A stretch of DNA of 64,000 nt from Phenylobacterium sp. GTDB lineage: Bacteria; Pseudomonadota; Alphaproteobacteria; Caulobacterales; Caulobacteraceae. The notes beneath the pieces were generated by a model that worked only from the letters and a program-made list of their open reading frames with translations, was not told the DNA's origin and ran no database searches. Made by a program: the position numbers and the translations under genes. Where the stretch lies: NCBI RefSeq assembly GCF_030645195.1, contig NZ_JAUSLW010000204.1, forward strand, positions 1 to 64,000, read 5' to 3'. Shown piece after piece: positions 12,199 through 22,842 of this stretch (position 1 is the first letter of the stretch; the number at the start of each line of letters is the position of its first letter).

Positions 12199-14145
12199 CT
12201 AGCGGGGGGGATTGTTCTTCTCCAGGAAGTCCACGGTCGCCTGCAGCATCTGGGTGCGGGTCGCACCGCGCGACAGCCCGTGATCCTCGGCCTTCAGGGT
12301 CACCAACTCCACCGGCTTGGCCGCCGCCGTCATGGCGTCGGCCATCAACTGGCTCTGCTCATAGGGCACCACCAGGTCGTCCTTGCCGTGGATCAGCAGG
12401 ACCGGCGCCTTGATCGCCGCGACCTGGAGCGCCGGGGAGTAGGCGCCGAGCCCGCTCTCGTCCTCGCCTTCCACGCCCATGAAGCGACGCCAGAAACGCA
12501 GGGTGTCGTTCCGGCCGCCGCCGAGATTTCCCCGCTTCCACATCAGGAACCGATGGAGGTCGGAGATGCCGGAGACCGCCACCGCGCAGCGGTAGATCCC
12601 TGGCTGCAGGGCGACCCCGGCGAGGGCCGCGTAGCCGCCATAGCTGGCGCCGGCGATACAGACCCGCTTGGGATCGATCATCCCCTGGCCCGCGAGGTGC
12701 TTCACCCCGTCGGAGAGGTCTGTCTGCATCTTGCGGCCCCACTCGCCGTAGCCGGCGGCGGTGAAGGCCGGGCCGTAACCGTCGGAGCCGCGGAAATTGG
12801 GCTGCAGCACCGCATAGCCGCGGGACGCGAGCGCCTGACTCCACCAGTCGAAATCCAGGGTGTCGAAGGATTGGGGCCCGCCATGCGGCATGACCACAAG
12901 GGGCAGGTTCTTGGGATCCCGCCCCTTGGGCAGGGTCAGGACCGCGGGAATCTCCAGTCCGTCGGCGGCCTTGTAGGTGATCAGGGTGGCGGTGGAGATC
13001 TCGTCCGGCCCCAGGCCGGTCTGGATGTCGTCCACCATGGAGGCGCGGCCGACGGCGAGGTCGACGAACATGTAGGCCGCCCCGGTCTTGGGGCCCTGCA
13101 CCTTGACCACCACCTGCTTGCGGTTGTCGGACCAGCTCTCCAGCGTCACCCGCTCGCCGGGGAAGGCGCGCTTGATCTTGTTCCAGCCGGCCTGATCCTC
13201 GGGGGCGAAGAAGGTCATCGTATGGGCGTCGTCGTTCTCCACGACGCCAATGATCCGCCGGGTCACCCCGTCCAACAGGAACTCCAGCACGCCGTTCTTC
13301 AGCTCCAGGGGCTCCCCGAGCTTGCCGGTCTTGAGGGAGACGGGCTTGAAGACCTGATGGCCGTCCTCAAGGCGGGCCAGCAGCAGGGTGTCGGGCGCGG
13401 GCCCAAGAGCGACCACCGAGGGCTCATCCAGCGGCGCGGTCTCGGCCAGCACCGGATACCATTTGGAGCCCACCCGGACGAGCAGCCGCCAGTCCCCGTC
13501 CTTGCGGTCGTATTCGGTCTTAGCGATCGCCGCGCCGGAGCCGTCCAACACCCAATCGGTGGAGATGTCGCCGATGCTCGGCCCCGAATCTAGCAGACGC
13601 GTGGGACCACCGGCGACGTCCACCCGGTAGAGGCTCTGAAGGCTGTCCACGCCGCTGATTCTCAGGCCGACCGCATAGATGCTGGGCACGCCCTCGGCCA
13701 CGCGCACATGGACACCGCCATTGGTGAAGTTGCCGACGCCCGGGGTCTTGTCGAGGACCAGCTGGAAGGTCCGCGTCTCAAGGTCGTAGACGCGGGTCTG
13801 CAAGATTTCGCTGCGGCCCGTGAACTCCACCGACGAGCTGTTGCTGCGGATCCTGGAGGTCGTGGAGGTGGAGAAGGCGATGCGTCCATCGCCCACCCAG
13901 AACAGATCCCGCAGCTTTTCGACGCCCACGCCGACGGCGGCCAGCATCTTCCCGTCCGCCAGGCTCTGCACCATGATCTTGCGGCTCTCGCCCTCGGGGC
14001 GGACGTAGGCGAGCTTCGTGCCGTCGGGCGAGACCTCCACCTGCTCCAGGGTCGGGAGGCGGCCAAAGACCTCCAGCGGCGGCGCGGCGGCGGCGGGCAA
14101 GGCGAACAGGGCCGCACACAGGGCGGCCACGACCATTCGAAACAT
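12199..14145 (-). CDS. S9 family peptidase (prolyl oligopeptidase/acylaminoacyl peptidase)
   Basis: Signal peptide, VMPHGGPQ, CIAGASYGGYAALAG, LLIHGKDDLVVP. Confidence 0.92.
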   Translation of the reverse strand: MFRMVVAALCAALFALPAAAAPPLEVFGRLPTLEQVEVSPDGTKLAYVRPEGESRKIMVQSLADGKMLAAVGVGVEKLRDLFWVGDGRIAFSTSTTSRIRSNSSSVEFTGRSEILQTRVYDLETRTFQLVLDKTPGVGNFTNGGVHVRVAEGVPSIYAVGLRISGVDSLQSLYRVDVAGGPTRLLDSGPSIGDISTDWVLDGSGAAIAKTEYDRKDGDWRLLVRVGSKWYPVLAETAPLDEPSVVALGPAPDTLLLARLEDGHQVFKPVSLKTGKLGEPLELKNGVLEFLLDGVTRRIIGVVENDDAHTMTFFAPEDQAGWNKIKRAFPGERVTLESWSDNRKQVVVKVQGPKTGAAYMFVDLAVGRASMVDDIQTGLGPDEISTATLITYKAADGLEIPAVLTLPKGRDPKNLPLVVMPHGGPQSFDTLDFDWWSQALASRGYAVLQPNFRGSDGYGPAFTAAGYGEWGRKMQTDLSDGVKHLAGQGMIDPKRVCIAGASYGGYAALAGVALQPGIYRCAVAVSGISDLHRFLMWKRGNLGGGRNDTLRFWRRFMGVEGEDESGLGAYSPALQVAAIKAPVLLIHGKDDLVVPYEQSQLMADAMTAAAKPVELVTLKAEDHGLSRGATRTQMLQATVDFLEKNNPPR

Positions 14146-14250
14146 GAGAGTTCCCCCCGGAACCGAAACGCCACCAACGACCCCAGGTGGTCACGCAATA
14201 TTCCCGGCGCACGCCCACCGGGCAAGTCTCAATTGTGAAGCTTGCGGACT

Positions 14251-14604
14251 CTACCGACGGTTTTCGGCCGCGGCGCGGACGCGGGCGTTGGAGGCGGCCA
14301 TCCAGGCCTCGATGTTGGAGGGCAGCAGGCTGGCCGCCGGGTTGGGCGTCGGGCGGGCGTCGTCGGCGGGCAGCCGGATCGTCGCGCGTTGGGAGTCCAG
14401 CTCGCGCAGACGCGCTTCGGTCTGCTGGCGGGCCTCCAGGGCGTTGAGCTGGTTCTCCAGCGCCACCGCTCGCTGATTGGCCAGCTGCTGCTGCTGCCAG
14501 AGATCGAAGTCCCGGGCGGCCCAGCCGGGGTCCTGCGCCGAGGTGGCTGTGGCGAAGACGGCGGAGAGGGCGACAGCTGAAAGCAGGAGACGCATACCCA
14601 TCAT
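14251..14604 (-). CDS. hypothetical secreted protein
   Basis: N-terminal signal peptide and Q-rich coiled-coil. Confidence 0.5.
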   Translation of the reverse strand: MMGMRLLLSAVALSAVFATATSAQDPGWAARDFDLWQQQQLANQRAVALENQLNALEARQQTEARLRELDSQRATIRLPADDARPTPNPAASLLPSNIEAWMAASNARVRAAAENRR

Positions 14605-14634
14605 AACGCGCAGGACCGGGCCGGGTCCCGGCCC

Positions 14635-15189
14635 CTACCGCCGGGAGACGCTGAAACGGGTGAGCTGCTCGCGGGGGGCGGCCCATTCGGGCTGCATCTC
14701 CAGAGCCTTCTGATAGTCGAAATAGGCCGACTTGGCGTCGTCCAGGCCCTCATAGGCGAGCGCGCGGTTGTAGTAGGCCTTGGCCGGTTCCTGCACCCCC
14801 AGCTCCAGCCCCCTGTTGATGTCGGGCAGGCTCTCGGCATAGCGCCGCTGGCCGATGGAGGCCGCGCCGCGGTTCACATAGGCCTCGCCCATGTCGGACT
14901 TGAGCCTTACGGCCTGGTCGAAGTCGCGGGTGGCCTCGGGATAGGCGCCGCGCCGCAGCTTCAGGACCCCGCGGTTGATCAGGGTTCCGGCCCGGTCGCG
15001 GGCGTTCAGAAACTCGGTGTCCAGGGCCTCTGTGCAGAGCTGCTGGAACTTGACGTCGCTCTCGCCGCCGATCGCGGCCTGCGAGCAGGCCTGGGCCAGG
15101 CCTCCGCCGATCACGGTGACCGCGGCCTGTGCCGAGCCCGCCGCACAGGCCAGCGCCAGGGCGCCCGCCATCGATACTGTCCTGAACAT
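14635..15189 (-). CDS. tetratricopeptide repeat protein, secreted
   Basis: Signal peptide; TPR spacing (AYVNRGAASIGQRRYAESLPDINRGLEL...AYYNRALAYEGL). Confidence 0.85.
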   Translation of the reverse strand: MFRTVSMAGALALACAAGSAQAAVTVIGGGLAQACSQAAIGGESDVKFQQLCTEALDTEFLNARDRAGTLINRGVLKLRRGAYPEATRDFDQAVRLKSDMGEAYVNRGAASIGQRRYAESLPDINRGLELGVQEPAKAYYNRALAYEGLDDAKSAYFDYQKALEMQPEWAAPREQLTRFSVSRR

Positions 15190-15313
15190 GCCTGGCCTCC
15201 ATCGCCTGGAGCCGGCCCGGAGCGCGCGAGGCCCTCGCGGAACCTGACTTCACCGCCAGATTCTTCCCGTAACGGGGGTCTGTCAACGCAGGCTTTCTGC
15301 AAGCCGCGGGCGG

Positions 15314-16228
15314 TCAGGTGCGGCGGAAACGGCGGGTTTCGCGCAGCAGGATGTAGACGCTGCTGCCGGCCACCACGAGGGCGCCGGCCAGGGTCGCGAG
15401 CCGGGGGGTCTCGCCCCAGACCAGGAATCCGATGAGGCTGGCCCAGACCAGCTGGGTGTAGTCGAAGGGCGCCACCACGGCCACCGGCGCCCGGCGGATC
15501 GCCTCGGTCAGGAACAGCTGCCCCACCCCGCCCAGCAGGCCCGCGAGGATCAGCAGGCCCAGGGTCTGCAGGTCCGGGATCACCCAGCCGAAGGGCAGGC
15601 TCGCCAGCCCCAGCACCATGCCCGCCAGGGTGAAGTAGAAGACGATCGTGGCGCCGGGCTCGGTGCGGCCGATCTCGCGGATGGCGATCATGGCGCCGGC
15701 CGAGCCGACGGCGGCCACCAGGGCGAAGATCGTCCCCTTCACCGCCATCTGGGCCGGATCGGGGTGGATCATGATCAACACGCCGGCCAGGCCGACGATG
15801 ACGGCTCCCCAACGGTGCAGGCCCACCGTTTCCTTCAGGATCAGCGCAGACAGCGCCGTCATGAACAGAGGGGCCGAGAAGGAGAGCGCCGTGGATTCCG
15901 TCAGCGGCAGCAGGCTAACCGCCGTGAACCCGCAGACCATGCCGGTCAGGCCGACGGTGGAGCGCATCAGGTGGCCCAGCGGCCGCTTGGTCTTCAGCAC
16001 CGAGAAGCCGCTGGTGCGGGAGATGTAGAGCAGGACCGGGACGAAGGCGAAGGCGTTGCGGAAGAAGATGATCTCCAGGACCGGCACGCCGCGGCTGGAG
16101 CACCACTTCACCAGCGCCGCCAGGCCCGCCATGCAGACCATCGCCGCCACCCGCAGGGCGATCCCCAGGCCATTGCGCTGGACGGTCATGTGCGCGGGCG
16201 GAGGGCTGGCGGTCATGTCCCAGGCCAT
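15314..16228 (-). CDS. DMT/EamA family transporter
   Basis: Ten-TM pattern with EamA-like repeats. Confidence 0.88.
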   Translation of the reverse strand: MAWDMTASPPPAHMTVQRNGLGIALRVAAMVCMAGLAALVKWCSSRGVPVLEIIFFRNAFAFVPVLLYISRTSGFSVLKTKRPLGHLMRSTVGLTGMVCGFTAVSLLPLTESTALSFSAPLFMTALSALILKETVGLHRWGAVIVGLAGVLIMIHPDPAQMAVKGTIFALVAAVGSAGAMIAIREIGRTEPGATIVFYFTLAGMVLGLASLPFGWVIPDLQTLGLLILAGLLGGVGQLFLTEAIRRAPVAVVAPFDYTQLVWASLIGFLVWGETPRLATLAGALVVAGSSVYILLRETRRFRRT

Positions 16229-16288
16229 ATGCGGTTCGGCTTGACCGCGCCATCCCGTGCGACGACGGGACGCCCGATCGCATCAGGG

Positions 16289-17242
16289 TCAGGGGCGGGT
16301 GGGCGCAACCACCAGGCCCGCCGCGGCCAGGTCGTTCACAAAGGCCTGGGTCATGTCGAAGGTCTGCACCACCCCGCGCTTGAAGTCCTCGCGCGCATAG
16401 ACCTCGGCGGGCGCCACGAGCCCACGGTCGGGGCTCCTTCGGCAGATCCCGACGCTGATGAGCTTGTGCACATGGCGGCGCGTGGTCTCGTAGGGCAGGC
16501 GCAGGTCACGGGCCAGGTTGTAGATGCTCACGGTTCGGCGCGGCCCGTCGTCGGGACTCTCATCGACGCCGCCGAAGGTGTCGGCCAGGGCCGGGTCGCG
16601 CGTCGCATGCCGGGTGTTGGCCCCGACGATGGCCAGGAACATCAGGCCCTCCGCCAGCTGCAGGTTCATGTTGGTCATGAGCAGCTCGACCCCGTTGAGG
16701 AAATAGTCGCTGGACAGCCGCACCACCTCGCGCGGGAGATACGCCGACTTTGCGGCGGCCCCGGGCGCCGGTCCGCCGGTGGGCGTCACGCCCGCGTCGG
16801 CCAGGGCCTGGACGAAGCGCAGGGTGGCCTCGAAATTGGTACGCACCGCGGCGCGGACGTCCTCGCGATGGTTCACCTCGGCGGGCGCCACGACCCCACC
16901 GTCGCCGCCCCGGACGCACAGACCCGACGCCAGCAGCTTGCCGATATGGCGCCGCGCGGTCTCGTAGGGAAGATGCAGCTCCCGGGCGATGGCGTAGACG
17001 CTCACCGGCCGGCGGAGGGCTTCGGGCGGCAGGTCCCCGGGCTCGAAATAGACCGCCGCCAGGTCCGGCTCCGCCAGCAGGTGCCGCACATTGGCCCGCA
17101 CGATGGCCAGGAAGAGCATGCCGGTCACCAGATCGGAGTCGATGGAGGTGGTGATGATCTGGCTGGCGTTCACGAAGAAATCGCCGCCAAGACTCATGAC
17201 ATGGCGGCTGACGTCGCTGGGAAGGGCGTCCGGGTCGGGCAT
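16289..17242 (-). CDS. duplicated-domain winged-HTH transcriptional regulator
   Basis: Two homologous halves, each with an R(R/-)(P/T)VS(V/I)Y..AR(E/D)L.LPYET.RRH..KL HTH. Confidence 0.7.
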   Translation of the reverse strand: MPDPDALPSDVSRHVMSLGGDFFVNASQIITTSIDSDLVTGMLFLAIVRANVRHLLAEPDLAAVYFEPGDLPPEALRRPVSVYAIARELHLPYETARRHIGKLLASGLCVRGGDGGVVAPAEVNHREDVRAAVRTNFEATLRFVQALADAGVTPTGGPAPGAAAKSAYLPREVVRLSSDYFLNGVELLMTNMNLQLAEGLMFLAIVGANTRHATRDPALADTFGGVDESPDDGPRRTVSIYNLARDLRLPYETTRRHVHKLISVGICRRSPDRGLVAPAEVYAREDFKRGVVQTFDMTQAFVNDLAAAGLVVAPTRP

Positions 17243-17406
17243 CTAGGTCCTGATTACGCGCCTTGGCTCGCGGACCGAGGCTATCGAGATTCCTGACCTT
17301 ACGTAAAACCAGGCTCCGCGGATGCTCTTGCCCCGCGCGTCGGCAAAGAGAATTGTCGTGCCCGGCGCCGACGGATTCAGTCATGCGCCCGCCACAAGCT
17401 GGCGCT

Positions 17407-18069
17407 ATGGTGCCTTTCATGTTCCCGCCGAGACACTACCCCACGCCCGCCGCCAAGTGCGCCGATCTGGTCGTGCACGTCGCCGGCCTGACCTTCGCCC
17501 TCATCGGGGGCGGCGTCCTGCTGGGACTCTCGGTGAAGATCGGCACCCTGGGCCAGGTGGCCGCGGTGGGGGTCTACAGCCTGGCGATGGTGGCCATGCT
17601 GGCCCTGTCCACGGCCTACAACTTCGCCAAGCCCGCCTGGCGGCCCCTGCTGCGCCGCTTCGATCACGCCGGCATCTTCCTGATGATCGCCGGCTCCTAC
17701 ACCCCCTTCACCACCCAGAACCTGACCGGCGCCTGGTCCATCGCCATGACCACGGCGGTCTGGAGCCTGGCGGCGCTGGGCATCTTCGGAAAACTGTTCC
17801 TGCCGGGCCTGGGCCGCCGCTTCTGGGTCGGGCTCTACCTGGCCTTGGGCTGGCTGGTGCTGGTGGCCATCAAGCCGATGGTGGAGGGCCTGTCCTGGGT
17901 GGCCCTGCTGCTGCTGGCCCTGGGCGGCGCCATCTATTCCACCGGCGCGGTCTTCTATCTGCTGGAGCGTCTGAAGTTCCGCCGCGCCATCTGGCACGGC
18001 CATGTGGTGGGCGGCGCGGTCCTGCAGTACGTCGCGGTGCTGATGGGCGTGGTCCTGGCTCAGCACTGA
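17407..18069 (+). CDS. hemolysin III / TrhA family membrane protein
   Basis: AYNFAKPAWRPLLRRFDHAGIFLMIAGSYTPF; HGHVVGGAVLQYVAV. Confidence 0.92.
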   Translation: MVPFMFPPRHYPTPAAKCADLVVHVAGLTFALIGGGVLLGLSVKIGTLGQVAAVGVYSLAMVAMLALSTAYNFAKPAWRPLLRRFDHAGIFLMIAGSYTPFTTQNLTGAWSIAMTTAVWSLAALGIFGKLFLPGLGRRFWVGLYLALGWLVLVAIKPMVEGLSWVALLLLALGGAIYSTGAVFYLLERLKFRRAIWHGHVVGGAVLQYVAVLMGVVLAQH

Positions 18070-18202
18070 AACCTGCGAGCATGGTAGCCTGACGCCGGGT
18101 CATGCTGTTCGGGCGCGCATCTTGGGTCCATGCTCTCCGAAGTTGGGTCCGCAGGCGCGACCGTGAATGACGTCTGCGTGGAACCTCGACGGAGGGCGGA
18201 CG

Positions 18203-19939
18203 ATGCATGATCTGGTGATCCGTAACGGGCGCGTGGTGGATGGCGCCGAGACCCCGGCCTTCACGGCCGACATCGCCATCGACAACGGCAAGATCACGGC
18301 CATTGGAAAGATCACCCGGGCGGGGCGGCGCGAGATCGACGCCGCGGGCCTGATCGTCACCCCCGGCTGGGTCGACATCCACACCCACTATGACGGCCAG
18401 GTGACCTGGGACCCCTATCTGGCGCCGTCGAGCTGGCACGGGGTCACCACGGCGGTGATGGGCAATTGCGGGGTCGGCTTCGCCCCGGTCCGTCCCGACC
18501 GCCACGCCTGGCTGATCGAGCTGATGGAGGGTGTCGAGGACATTCCCGGCGCGGCCCTCTCCGAAGGCATCAAGTGGACCTGGGAGACCTTCCCGCAATA
18601 TCTCGACAGCCTGGAGGGCCAGCCCCGGGTGATCGATGTGGCCACCCAGGTGCCGCACGGCGCGGTGCGGGCCTATGTGATGGGTGACCGCGGCGCGCGC
18701 AACGAGCCCGCCACCGCCGCCGACATCGCCGAGATGTCGCGCATCGTCGGCGAGGGCGTGGCGGCCGGCGCGCTCGGCTTCTCCACCTCGCGGACCATGC
18801 TGCACCTGGCCAAGGACGGCGAGCCGGTGCCGGGCACCTTCGCCGCCGAGGACGAACTGCTGGGCATCGGCCGGGCCATGGGGCAGGCCGGCCACGGGGT
18901 CTTCGAGATGGCCTCGGACATGGCGCCAGCCGAGGACGAGTTCAACTGGATGCGGTCCCTGTCGGCCGAGACGGGCGTGCCAGTTACTTATGGCTTGCTA
19001 CAATCCCCGGTGAAGGCTGACGGCTGGCGCCGGCTGCTGAAGCTGACGGAGGAGGCGCGGGCGCAGGGCGCCCAGATCACCGCCCAGATCGCCTGCCGCC
19101 CCACCGGCATGGTGCTGGGCTGGCAGAGCACGGTGCATCCCTTCATCGGCCGCGACACATACCGCAAGCTGGCGGCCCTGCCCTTCGCCGAGCGGATCGT
19201 GCAGTTGCGCGATCCCGCCGTCCGCGCCCAGATCCTGGCCGAGCCGTCGCGGCCCATGGGCGCCATCGGCATGATCCTGACCCAGGGTTTCGACCGGATG
19301 TTCCGCCTGGAGCACGCCAGCGGCCTGGACTACGAGCCCCGCGCCGAGGACTCCATCGCCGCCCTGGCCAAGACCACCGGCCAGGCGCCCGACGCCATCG
19401 TCTACGACATGCTCATGGAGAAGGACGGCCGCGGCTACATCTACCTGCCGCTGCTGAACTATGCCGAGTTCAACTTCGACCATATCCACGAGATGATGAA
19501 CCACCCCAACACGGTGCTCAGCCTGTCGGACGGCGGGGCCCACTGCGGGGTGATCTGCGACGCCAGCTTCCCCACCTACATGCTCACCCACTGGGTCCGC
19601 GACCGCTCGCGCGGCGAACGCCTGTCGCTGGAGAAGGTGGTCTCCATGCAGACTCGCGACACCGCACGGCTCTACGGCCTGAATGACCGCGGCACGCTGG
19701 CGCCCGGCATGAAGGCCGACCTCAACCTCATCGACTTCGAGAAGCTGGCGATCCTGGCGCCGGAGATGGCCTTCGACCTGCCCGCCGAGGGCCGCCGCCT
19801 GATCCAGCGCGCCCTGGGCTATGTCGCCACCATCGTCGGCGGCGTGGTCACCTTCGAGAACGGCGAGGCCACCGGCGAAATGCCCGGCAAGCTGATCCGC
19901 GGCCCGCAACACGAACCCATGGCCCAGGCGGCGGAGTAG
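18203..19939 (+). CDS. N-acyl-D-amino-acid deacylase-like amidohydrolase
   Basis: [39 protein letters not shown]. Confidence 0.93.
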   Translation: MHDLVIRNGRVVDGAETPAFTADIAIDNGKITAIGKITRAGRREIDAAGLIVTPGWVDIHTHYDGQVTWDPYLAPSSWHGVTTAVMGNCGVGFAPVRPDRHAWLIELMEGVEDIPGAALSEGIKWTWETFPQYLDSLEGQPRVIDVATQVPHGAVRAYVMGDRGARNEPATAADIAEMSRIVGEGVAAGALGFSTSRTMLHLAKDGEPVPGTFAAEDELLGIGRAMGQAGHGVFEMASDMAPAEDEFNWMRSLSAETGVPVTYGLLQSPVKADGWRRLLKLTEEARAQGAQITAQIACRPTGMVLGWQSTVHPFIGRDTYRKLAALPFAERIVQLRDPAVRAQILAEPSRPMGAIGMILTQGFDRMFRLEHASGLDYEPRAEDSIAALAKTTGQAPDAIVYDMLMEKDGRGYIYLPLLNYAEFNFDHIHEMMNHPNTVLSLSDGGAHCGVICDASFPTYMLTHWVRDRSRGERLSLEKVVSMQTRDTARLYGLNDRGTLAPGMKADLNLIDFEKLAILAPEMAFDLPAEGRRLIQRALGYVATIVGGVVTFENGEATGEMPGKLIRGPQHEPMAQAAE

Positions 19940-20027
19940 GCGAGGCGCACTGCGCCCCCACCCCGTTAACGGCCATTCAACGCCGCTTCGCTCTATTGGG
20001 CCGCCCGCCCGACTGGAGTGATGACCA

Positions 20028-21050
20028 ATGGCGCTTGCCGAGACCTCATTGACGCTGGAGGGCGACCGCCGCGCCATCATGGGGCGCGCCGCCATCGTCC
20101 TTGGCCTCCTGGTCTATGCCGCCTTGCTGGGCGGGGCCTGGTGGGCGGTCGTCAACCTGCTCCCCGACCAGATCACCCTGCAGGCCTTCGGCAAGTCCAA
20201 GACGGTCAGCGACCTCCACAACCGCATCGTCACCGGCATCGGCCTGGTGGCCGCCATCCTGCCCACCGCGCTCTGGATCGAGTGCCTGGCGGTGGGCTGG
20301 GAGCGCTGCTCAACCCGCCGCCTGATCCTTGGCCCCACCCCGTCGATGCGCACCGACCTAACGGTCCTGGTGCTGGGCCAGGGCCATGTGCTGGAACTGG
20401 CGGGCAAGGTGATGATGCTGGGCGCCTCGATGATCTCGGGCATCGCCATCCGCGACTGGATCCAGGCCCGGACCGGCTTCGCGGTCGATCCCAGCGGCCT
20501 GCCGCTGGCGCTTCAGGTGCCGATCTACTTCTACGTCTACACCTTCTTCGACTACTGGACCCACCGGCTGGACCACAGCCGGTTCTTCTGGCCCCTGCAC
20601 CGCTATCACCACTCCGCGGAGGACTTCTGCGTCGTCACCTCGGCGCGGCAGCATCCGGCCGCCTTCAGCGCCATCTTTGTGATCAACCTGCCCCTGGCGA
20701 TCCTGGGGGCGACTCCGGCGGTGATGATCTTCGTCAGCGTGGTGGTGACCACGGTGGGCTTCCTGATCCACTCGCAACTGCAGTCAGACTGGGGTTGGGT
20801 CGGCCGCTGGGTGATCCAGTCGCCCCTGCACCACCGGCTGCACCACAAGCTCGACATGACCCACCCCACCGGCCACTTCGCCATGGCCCCGATCTGGGAC
20901 CGCCTGTTCGGCACCTGGTACGGCGGGGCGGAGCCCAACCTGGTGATCGGCGTCAGCCAGCCCTATCGCCACGGCTTCTGGATCGTCCCCGACCTGCTGC
21001 GCGACTACTGGCATTTCTGGTCGGGTTTCGTCGTGCGGCGCAGCGAGTAG
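20028..21050 (+). CDS. sterol desaturase / fatty acid hydroxylase family protein
   Basis: His-box motifs DYWTHRLDHS, HRYHHS, HHRLHHK. Confidence 0.92.
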   Translation: MALAETSLTLEGDRRAIMGRAAIVLGLLVYAALLGGAWWAVVNLLPDQITLQAFGKSKTVSDLHNRIVTGIGLVAAILPTALWIECLAVGWERCSTRRLILGPTPSMRTDLTVLVLGQGHVLELAGKVMMLGASMISGIAIRDWIQARTGFAVDPSGLPLALQVPIYFYVYTFFDYWTHRLDHSRFFWPLHRYHHSAEDFCVVTSARQHPAAFSAIFVINLPLAILGATPAVMIFVSVVVTTVGFLIHSQLQSDWGWVGRWVIQSPLHHRLHHKLDMTHPTGHFAMAPIWDRLFGTWYGGAEPNLVIGVSQPYRHGFWIVPDLLRDYWHFWSGFVVRRSE

Positions 21051-21198
21051 CTCGCCGGCCGCCTAGGTCGGCCTGCGCCAGACGGATGGAGCGCCGCTTT
21101 CCTGGCCGGCCGCATCATAGCATGCTAGCGCAAGTTCTATCCTCGGCCCGGCGCGGTCCGGATCGGCGCGTCGTTCGACCAGGAGATTTGTAGGACCG

Positions 21199-21885
21199 AT
21201 GGTTCACAGAACGGCGATCAGCAACGCCAAGCGATTCTACGACGCCTATGTCGCGCGGCTGGGGGATGTGTCCATCGTCGAGATTGGATCCCAGGACGTC
21301 AACGGTGGAATTCGAGCGTCCCTGGGCCCGAACAACCGCTACACCGGGGTCGACTTCGTGGCGGCGCGCGGCGTCGATGTGGTGCTGGAGGACCCGTACA
21401 AGCTGCCGTTTCCGGACGCCAGCACGGACGTGGTGGTCTCAAGCTCCTGCTACGAGCACTCCGAATTCTTCTGGCTGAGCTTCCTCGAGGTGATCCGCAT
21501 CCTGCGGCCGGGCGGTCTATTCTACCTTAACGCGCCGTCGAATGGTCCGGTGCATGGCTATCCGGTCGACTGCTGGCGCTTCTATCCCGACAGCGGGCGC
21601 GCGCTCGCGCGCTGGGCGGTCCATCAAGGCTACGACGTGGTGCTGTTGGAATCCTATACGTCCGAACAGGAAGAGGGCTATTTCAACGATTTCGTGGCGG
21701 TCTTCTTGAAGGATAGCACCCAGGTCGAGAAACACCCCAACCGCATCTTGACCACATTTAAGGCTATGGGGAACGGCTACGTCTATGGAAACGCCGATGT
21801 CCTGAACAAGCAGCAGGTCACCGAGGATCAGAGAGCGTTGCAGGCGCTGCAACGCTATCTGCAGAACCGCCTGAAGCCCGTCTGA
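21199..21885 (+). CDS. class I SAM-dependent methyltransferase
   Basis: SIVEIGSQDVNGGIR; YTGVDF; LPFPDASTDVVVSSSCYEHSEF; RPGGLFYLNAPS. Confidence 0.88.
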   Translation: MVHRTAISNAKRFYDAYVARLGDVSIVEIGSQDVNGGIRASLGPNNRYTGVDFVAARGVDVVLEDPYKLPFPDASTDVVVSSSCYEHSEFFWLSFLEVIRILRPGGLFYLNAPSNGPVHGYPVDCWRFYPDSGRALARWAVHQGYDVVLLESYTSEQEEGYFNDFVAVFLKDSTQVEKHPNRILTTFKAMGNGYVYGNADVLNKQQVTEDQRALQALQRYLQNRLKPV

Positions 21886-21897
21886 AACGCTGTACGA

Positions 21898-22659
21898 TCA
21901 GACTTTGAAGTAGCGCGACATCTCGAAATCCTTGAGGATTTCGAGCCCGTTCAACGGCTTATTCGCAGCCCAATATGCCTCGAACTCCGGCGCGTCCATG
22001 ACCACCTCGTGGTAGCGGTCGACGATCTCGAAATAGCGGTCTTCGAGCACGGTGGATGTCGGATCGAGATTGGAGATGCCCATGCTGCCAGTCGGCCGGA
22101 CATCAACCGGCACGACCCGCAAATCGGGCCGGTACTCGCGCAGGATGCTGACCACTTTCCAGACGTCACCGGTCCACCACTCGGCGATCTCGCGGTCGAC
22201 GCGGGCTGTGGGGTTGTGGAGACGCTCGGTCATCTCGATGTTGATCGGAAGACAGTCGTCGAGTAGCACGAGCGAGTTTCGCCCGCAGTGCTTTTCAGTG
22301 TTGATGAAATCGCGCAACAGATACTCGAACTGATGCAGACCATCGAGAAACGCCACGTCCACAGCTGCGCCAAAGATCCGCGTGGGATCGTGCTCAGCGA
22401 AGAATTCGTCGCTGGTCATCTGGAACAGGTGAAGGGCGCGCTTCTTGCCCATCGGGTTGCGGTCGAAGATGAAGTTCGGATCGATCCCTATGGCAGGGCA
22501 CTCGACCCCGGCCAGGCAGAGGCCCGCGCGCACGCCCACTTCCATATAGTTGCGGGCGTTCCGCTTGCGGAGCAGCTCGTGGATATAGGCGATGTAGGTT
22601 GGCCCAATAAGGGATTTGCGCTTAGGCGTCGGCGGACTGCTGCTGATCTCTTCGCTCAT
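21898..22659 (-). CDS. class I SAM-dependent methyltransferase-like protein
   Basis: NYMEVGVRAGLCLAG...FLDGLHQFEYLLRDFINTEKHCGRNSLVLLDD. Confidence 0.72.
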   Translation of the reverse strand: MSEEISSSPPTPKRKSLIGPTYIAYIHELLRKRNARNYMEVGVRAGLCLAGVECPAIGIDPNFIFDRNPMGKKRALHLFQMTSDEFFAEHDPTRIFGAAVDVAFLDGLHQFEYLLRDFINTEKHCGRNSLVLLDDCLPINIEMTERLHNPTARVDREIAEWWTGDVWKVVSILREYRPDLRVVPVDVRPTGSMGISNLDPTSTVLEDRYFEIVDRYHEVVMDAPEFEAYWAANKPLNGLEILKDFEMSRYFKV

Positions 22660-22842
22660 GATCCTTGCTGCTCGATTTCCTCGTCCGTTGATGGGATCCC
22701 ATACCATACCCGGGAGATGTTCGAGCGTACTTCCAGGCTCTAACGGTAGGGCGATCAAGTGTGGCGCGCCGTTGCCCGACCCCGCCAAAGTCTTCTAGAC
22801 TTCCACGGCGCGGCAAGGGGCGCCGTCCGCCCTGGGGTGTCC

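Noticed and set aside
11587-13593. 668-aa plus-strand ORF opposite the YpfJ-like and S9 peptidase genes
   Set aside because: Spans two real minus-strand genes; no recognizable motif.
15764-17296. 510-aa plus-strand ORF
   Set aside because: Antisense to the transporter and regulator genes; a shadow frame.
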